Of a stretch of DNA of 9,573 bases, positions 6,858 to 9,573 are shown one piece after another (position 1 is the stretch's first letter; every line of letters starts with the position of its first letter). Made by a program: the position numbers and the translations under genes. Origin of the DNA: an uncultured Campylobacter sp. (GTDB taxonomy: Bacteria > Campylobacterota > Campylobacteria > Campylobacterales > Campylobacteraceae); the NCBI GenBank assembly GCA_938046705.1, contig CALIWP010000276.1, positions 1 through 9,573 on the forward strand, in the 5' to 3' direction. The notes under the pieces are model-generated. The model had not been told where the DNA came from. It saw nothing but the letters and a program-made list of their open reading frames with translations, and did no database searches.

Positions 6858-7720
6858 CTTATCATCACCTGTTTTTTTGAGACGATTTGAGCGCTGAATA
6901 CCTTTTTATCGTTGTTTTTGACCTTGATGGTCTCACCTAGATTGCCGTTTTCTAGCGCGGTGACCTCGACTATTATACTGAGCGCCCCGTCGCTAAGCAC
7001 GGCGTTAACGCGCTCGCCTTTTTTGATTAGTGGCAATGGCGTAAACTGCCGCAGCCGTAGCACTTCGCCGCTTTTTATGTTTTGCTTTGTCGCTAGCCTC
7101 GCATTTGGCGCGTCGCTCATCATGTCGGGGCTAAACTCGCCAAGCTCGACCCAGTCTTTTGCAAAGTCGTCTATACCTAGCATCTGGCGCGTCGCGAGTG
7201 GCTTAGTAGCCCGCAAAACAGGCATTTTTGCGCTAATCTCGTATCTAAAAAATACGCTTGGCTGCGAGCCGTTTGGCGTGATAAAACTAGCTCTAAAGCT
7301 ACCTTTTGGATTGATTTTATTTACGTAAATTTTGTCAAATTTGTATTCGTGGAAGTTTTTAGGAAGTTCATTTTGAGGTTCGATGAGCGGAAATTTTACA
7401 AATTGCAACCCCTTAAACTCGCCCGAAACCTCTTGTAAAAAGGCGCGCTGCACGAGAGCTAATGTATCGCAGTTTTTGACAAATATCGTCTCTCCGCCGC
7501 TTTTATCCTCAAGCTCTAGCCCGTGTTTTTTTAAAATTTCAGCTAAGTCTCGCGAATTTATTTTTGCGGCTTTGTTCTCGCCTAAATTTAAAATCTCGTC
7601 GCTTTTGTCCGTAAAGCCCAAGTCCGCAAGCGTGATTTTGCCGTTTGAAACGCAATACATCGGCCAAAGCGCTAAATCTGACGAAAATAAAAAAAAAGGA
7701 AAAAATAGTAAGAAAAAAAT
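6854..7720 (-). CDS. flgA: Flagellar P-ring assembly chaperone FlgA, start codon unclear
   Basis: FlgA is the periplasmic chaperone needed to polymerise FlgI into the flagellar P ring. The C-terminal half is clearly FlgA, with a SAF-type domain. Numbered from 7720, the landmarks are VLRATKPLATRQMLG (168-182), NARLATKQNIKSGEVLRLRQ (206-225), KKGERV (233-238) and ALENGNLGETIKVKN (255-269). The first residues (IFFLLFFPFFLFSSD) look like a hydrophobic signal-peptide core, but no ATG, GTG or TTG begins it. The candidates are ATT at 7718-7720, which coincides with the encoded tRNA CCA end; ATG at 7658-7660, which would delete the export signal; or ATG at 7832-7834, which would read through the whole tRNA gene. 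None has a Shine-Dalgarno sequence. The 3' end overlaps ubiX as ATGA. The gene identity is secure; the start, and whether the gene is expressed, is not. Confidence 0.85.
   Translation of the reverse strand: MFFLLFFPFFLFSSDLALWPMYCVSNGKITLADLGFTDKSDEILNLGENKAAKINSRDLAEILKKHGLELEDKSGGETIFVKNCDTLALVQRAFLQEVSGEFKGLQFVKFPLIEPQNELPKNFHEYKFDKIYVNKINPKGSFRASFITPNGSQPSVFFRYEISAKMPVLRATKPLATRQMLGIDDFAKDWVELGEFSPDMMSDAPNARLATKQNIKSGEVLRLRQFTPLPLIKKGERVNAVLSDGALSIIVEVTALENGNLGETIKVKNNDKKVFSAQIVSKKQVMIR
7689..7697. repeat. A9 homopolymer in the flgA signal-peptide region
   Basis: Nine consecutive A on the plus strand (T9 in flgA) lie in a run of nearly pure A with further A6 (7700-7705) and A7 (7713-7719) tracts. 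Such tracts are prone to slippage. A length change would shift the frame of the signal peptide relative to the FlgA body. Confidence 0.7.
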
Positions 7721-7794
7721 GGAGCGGGAAACGAGATTCGAACTCGCGACCCCAACCTTGGCAAGGTTGTGCTCTACCCCTGAGCTATTCCCGC
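7720..7794 (-). tRNA. tRNA-Gly (anticodon GCC)
   Basis: The minus-strand sequence folds as a complete 75-nt tRNA with encoded CCA. The acceptor stem GCGGGAA pairs with TTCCCGC, the D arm is GCTC/GAGC, the anticodon stem CAACC/GGTTG closes the loop TTGCCAA, and the T arm GCGAG/CTCGT encloses TTCGAAT. The discriminator base is T. Anticodon GCC lies at 7760-7762 and reads GGC and GGU codons. The gene lies 43 nt after moeA and directly abuts the flgA reading frame, leaving no spacer. Confidence 0.97.
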
Positions 7795-7812
7795 ACCGTT
7801 TAAGAAGTCGCA

Positions 7813-7818
7813 ATTTTA
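7813..7818 (-). promoter_or_regulatory. Possible -10 box for tRNA-Gly
   Basis: TAAAAT on the minus strand lies 18 nt before the tRNA 5' end, in the short moeA-tRNA spacer. Campylobacter promoters often lack a clear -35 box, and none is evident here. The call rests on position and resemblance to the -10 consensus only. Confidence 0.25.
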
Positions 7819-7837
7819 GCAAAAACGTTTTCATTTG

Positions 7838-8995
7838 TCAAGAAAATTTCAAAATTTTTACGATTTCGCCCGCTTTTAGCTCGTCGAGGCTTTCGCTTGT
7901 TACCAAAACGGCGTTACTTTTGATGAGCGGAGTTATCATACCCGAACCAAATTTATTATTATCCGTCACGCAAAATTTGCTTTCATAAAAGCTGCCTAGT
8001 ACGATATTTTGGCGTCCAGATTTTATTTTTACGTCTTGGCTTAAAACGGCGTCAAATTTTTCTAGTTGCGCGCCCTTTAAAAAAGGAACGACTAGCAAAA
8101 AGCACATCAAAAACGCAGCCATCGGGTTTCCAGGCAGGATAAAGACGATTTTTTTATCTTTTATAAAAGCTTTGCTCGGTCGTCCGGGGCGGATATTTAC
8201 GCCGTCAAAAAGCTCGCTAAAGCCTAAATTTAAAAGCGCCGTTTTCATAAAATCAGCCTCGCCCTTGCTTGCTCCGCCGCTTGTTATGATGACATCAAAT
8301 TCAGCCGTTTCAAGCGCGTGAGTAGTGCTTTCTAGGTCGTCTTTTATGATGCCCGCGTACGAGCTAGCAAAGCCGAAGCTTTGAAGCAAAGACGCGATGC
8401 CTGCGCCGTTTGCGTTGTAAATTTGCTCCTCGCTAGCGTTTTGCCACGGCTCGACCACTTCGTCGCCGCTTGAAAATATACCGATCTTTAGCTCGCGCTC
8501 CACGCAGACGCAGTAGATGCCCTGAGCAGCTAGCATCATTACTCTTGCGGGCGTTAAAATTTCGCCTTTTTTTAGCAAAATTTCGCCCGCCTTGACCTCT
8601 TCGCCCTTATATCTTAGTGCGTTAAATTTTTTTACTTTGCTTTGCGGCGAGAGCTTGCCGTCCTGCAAAATAGCGTCCTCAAAAGGCACGACGGTGTCGG
8701 CATTTATCGGCATTTTTGCACCGGTCATTATCTTTACGCATTCGCCTTTTTTTAGCGCGATTTCAGCCTCATCGCCCGCCAGCACGGTTGCCGCGACGCT
8801 TAACGGCTCGTTAAAATCGTCAAATTTAAGCGCGTAGCCGTCCATCGCGGCGTTGTCGAAGGATGGCAAATTTTTAACGGCAACGACGTCCTGCGCTAAA
8901 ATTTTGCCCGTCGCGCGCTCAAGGCTCACAAACTCGCCGTAGCCGTCAAATTTAGCTTTTTCTAGGATCAAATTTTGAGCAAGCTCTAGCGTCAT
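7838..8995 (-). CDS. moeA: Molybdopterin molybdenumtransferase MoeA
   Basis: MoeA inserts molybdate into adenylylated molybdopterin, the last step of molybdenum cofactor synthesis. The cofactor would serve enzymes such as formate dehydrogenase or nitrate reductase. The 385-aa length is normal. Motifs in order are LPSFDNAAMDGYA (43-55), MTGAKMP...AD (90-100), the MPT-binding fold with FSSGDE (174-179), TSGGASKGEADF (238-249), RPGRPSK (269-275) and LPGNPMA (287-293), followed by the C-terminal domain IV from about 315. The ATG follows the murA stop by one base, with a strong GGAGGAG (9000-9006) in the murA tail. Downstream it is separated from tRNA-Gly by only 43 nt. Confidence 0.96.
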   Translation of the reverse strand: MTLELAQNLILEKAKFDGYGEFVSLERATGKILAQDVVAVKNLPSFDNAAMDGYALKFDDFNEPLSVAATVLAGDEAEIALKKGECVKIMTGAKMPINADTVVPFEDAILQDGKLSPQSKVKKFNALRYKGEEVKAGEILLKKGEILTPARVMMLAAQGIYCVCVERELKIGIFSSGDEVVEPWQNASEEQIYNANGAGIASLLQSFGFASSYAGIIKDDLESTTHALETAEFDVIITSGGASKGEADFMKTALLNLGFSELFDGVNIRPGRPSKAFIKDKKIVFILPGNPMAAFLMCFLLVVPFLKGAQLEKFDAVLSQDVKIKSGRQNIVLGSFYESKFCVTDNNKFGSGMITPLIKSNAVLVTSESLDELKAGEIVKILKFS

Positions 8996-8996
8996 T

Positions 8997-9573
8997 TTAC
9001 TCCTCCAGCCTGCGTATTTTTGCGCCCAGAGCCGCTAGCTTGCGCTCTAGTCCCTCGTAGCCTCTATCCAGGTGATAAATTCTGTGCACGCGGCTAATTC
9101 CGTTTGCTGCAAGGGCAGCTAGCACTAGGGCCGAGCTTGCGCGCAGATCGGTAGCCATCACGTCTGCGGCGTTTATCTCGCCTCCGCCGTAGATCGTAGC
9201 GATGTGCCCGTTTAGGCGGATGTCCGCACCCATACGCGTGAGCTCGCTAACGTGCATAAATCGGTTCTCAAAAAGCCTCTCGTCGATCGTGCTAACGCCG
9301 TTTGCCACGAGCGAGAGCGCCATAAACTGCGCCTGCATATCGGTCGGAAATCCCGGAAACTCAGTCGTCACGATCTCGACGGGATTTACGTTTTTAGCCG
9401 GCATTATCGTGATTTTGTCGCCGTCCAAGACGGTTTCAAAGCCCATTTGGTTAAATTTAGTAAGCACGGCTCGCAAATGCGCGGCGTTGGCGTTTGTGAT
9501 AGTAACTTGCGAGTTCGTGATCGCTCCGGCGCAAAGATATGTTCCCGCTTCGATCCTATCTGGGATGACCGTT
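8997..9573 (-). CDS. murA: UDP-N-acetylglucosamine 1-carboxyvinyltransferase (C-terminal part)
   Basis: MurA adds enolpyruvate from PEP to UDP-GlcNAc, the first committed step of peptidoglycan synthesis. About 191 codons are present, the C-terminal 45% of a roughly 419-aa enzyme. The 5' part, including the PEP-binding cysteine loop, lies beyond the right edge. The frame is open to the edge and reads [11 protein letters not shown] there, which matches the MurA interior, so the Met codon at 9474-9476 is internal and not a start. Conserved residues visible are the catalytic Asp in FPTDMQAQF, Arg in ENRFMHV, Arg in ATDLRAS and Arg in DRGYE (D305, R331, R371 and R397 in E. coli numbering). It is translationally close to moeA, with a 1-nt gap. 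Confidence 0.96.
   Translation of the reverse strand, partial: TVIPDRIEAGTYLCAGAITNSQVTITNANAAHLRAVLTKFNQMGFETVLDGDKITIMPAKNVNPVEIVTTEFPGFPTDMQAQFMALSLVANGVSTIDERLFENRFMHVSELTRMGADIRLNGHIATIYGGGEINAADVMATDLRASSALVLAALAANGISRVHRIYHLDRGYEGLERKLAALGAKIRRLEE

Noticed and set aside
6854..7834. flgA starting at ATG 7834
   Set aside because: The first 38 codons would be the translated tRNA-Gly gene, there is no ribosome binding site, and the signal-like segment would be internal.
7383..7988. 201-aa plus-strand ORF spanning tRNA-Gly
   Set aside because: It is antisense to flgA and moeA and includes the familiar spurious RETRFELATP reading of a tRNA complement; low-complexity Ser/Lys content.
8997..9476. 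murA starting at Met 9476
   Set aside because: The frame stays open to the right edge and the upstream residues ([10 protein letters not shown]) match the MurA interior, so the gene is simply cut by the window.

Overview
The window looks like chromosomal DNA of a Campylobacter with fairly high GC for the genus, perhaps an oral species of the rectus/showae/curvus/gracilis type. This rests on three things. The gene order flgA-ubiX-coaD-tmk-hisS-speA-(cysE)-aspB matches what I recall of C. jejuni. The proteins are Campylobacterota-like. The palindromic word AAATTT is very frequent. Species identity is inference; no search was run.

Layout. Everything from about 533 to the right edge is one tightly packed minus-strand block, read right to left: murA (C-terminal part only), moeA, tRNA-Gly(GCC), flgA, ubiX, coaD, tmk, hisS, speA, aspB. 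Most junctions overlap or are separated by a few bases. The exceptions are the 82-nt ubiX-coaD gap and the tRNA region. The block mixes core functions: peptidoglycan precursor (murA), molybdenum cofactor (moeA), flagellar P-ring assembly (flgA), prenyl-FMN for quinone synthesis (ubiX), coenzyme A (coaD), dTDP (tmk), histidyl-tRNA (hisS), polyamines (speA) and transamination (aspB). The neighbours are linked by layout, not by a shared pathway.

The first 480 bases are different. They are about 23% G+C by hand count (112/480), against 35-68% in the native lines sampled. They hold a start-less minus-strand open frame running off the left edge and a 76-aa plus-strand ORF of unknown function. They look like remnants of acquired DNA abutting the 3' end of the core block. 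An inverted repeat at 481-518, made of AAATTTGACGC arms, sits at the boundary just past aspB and is a candidate terminator.

Two anomalies stand out within the core block. First, ubiX encodes 311 residues instead of about 190. The extra 110-120 residues form one in-frame, low-complexity insertion packed with AAATTT: 14 copies in about 400 bp, in all three reading frames. AAATTT fits RAATTY, the motif whose methylation is known to matter for DNA uptake in C. jejuni. Second, flgA has no conventional start codon or ribosome binding site. Its signal-peptide-like sequence begins exactly at the 3' end of the tRNA-Gly gene and is encoded by T-rich runs, including a T9 tract.

I see no CRISPR array, complete mobile element or recognisable defence system.
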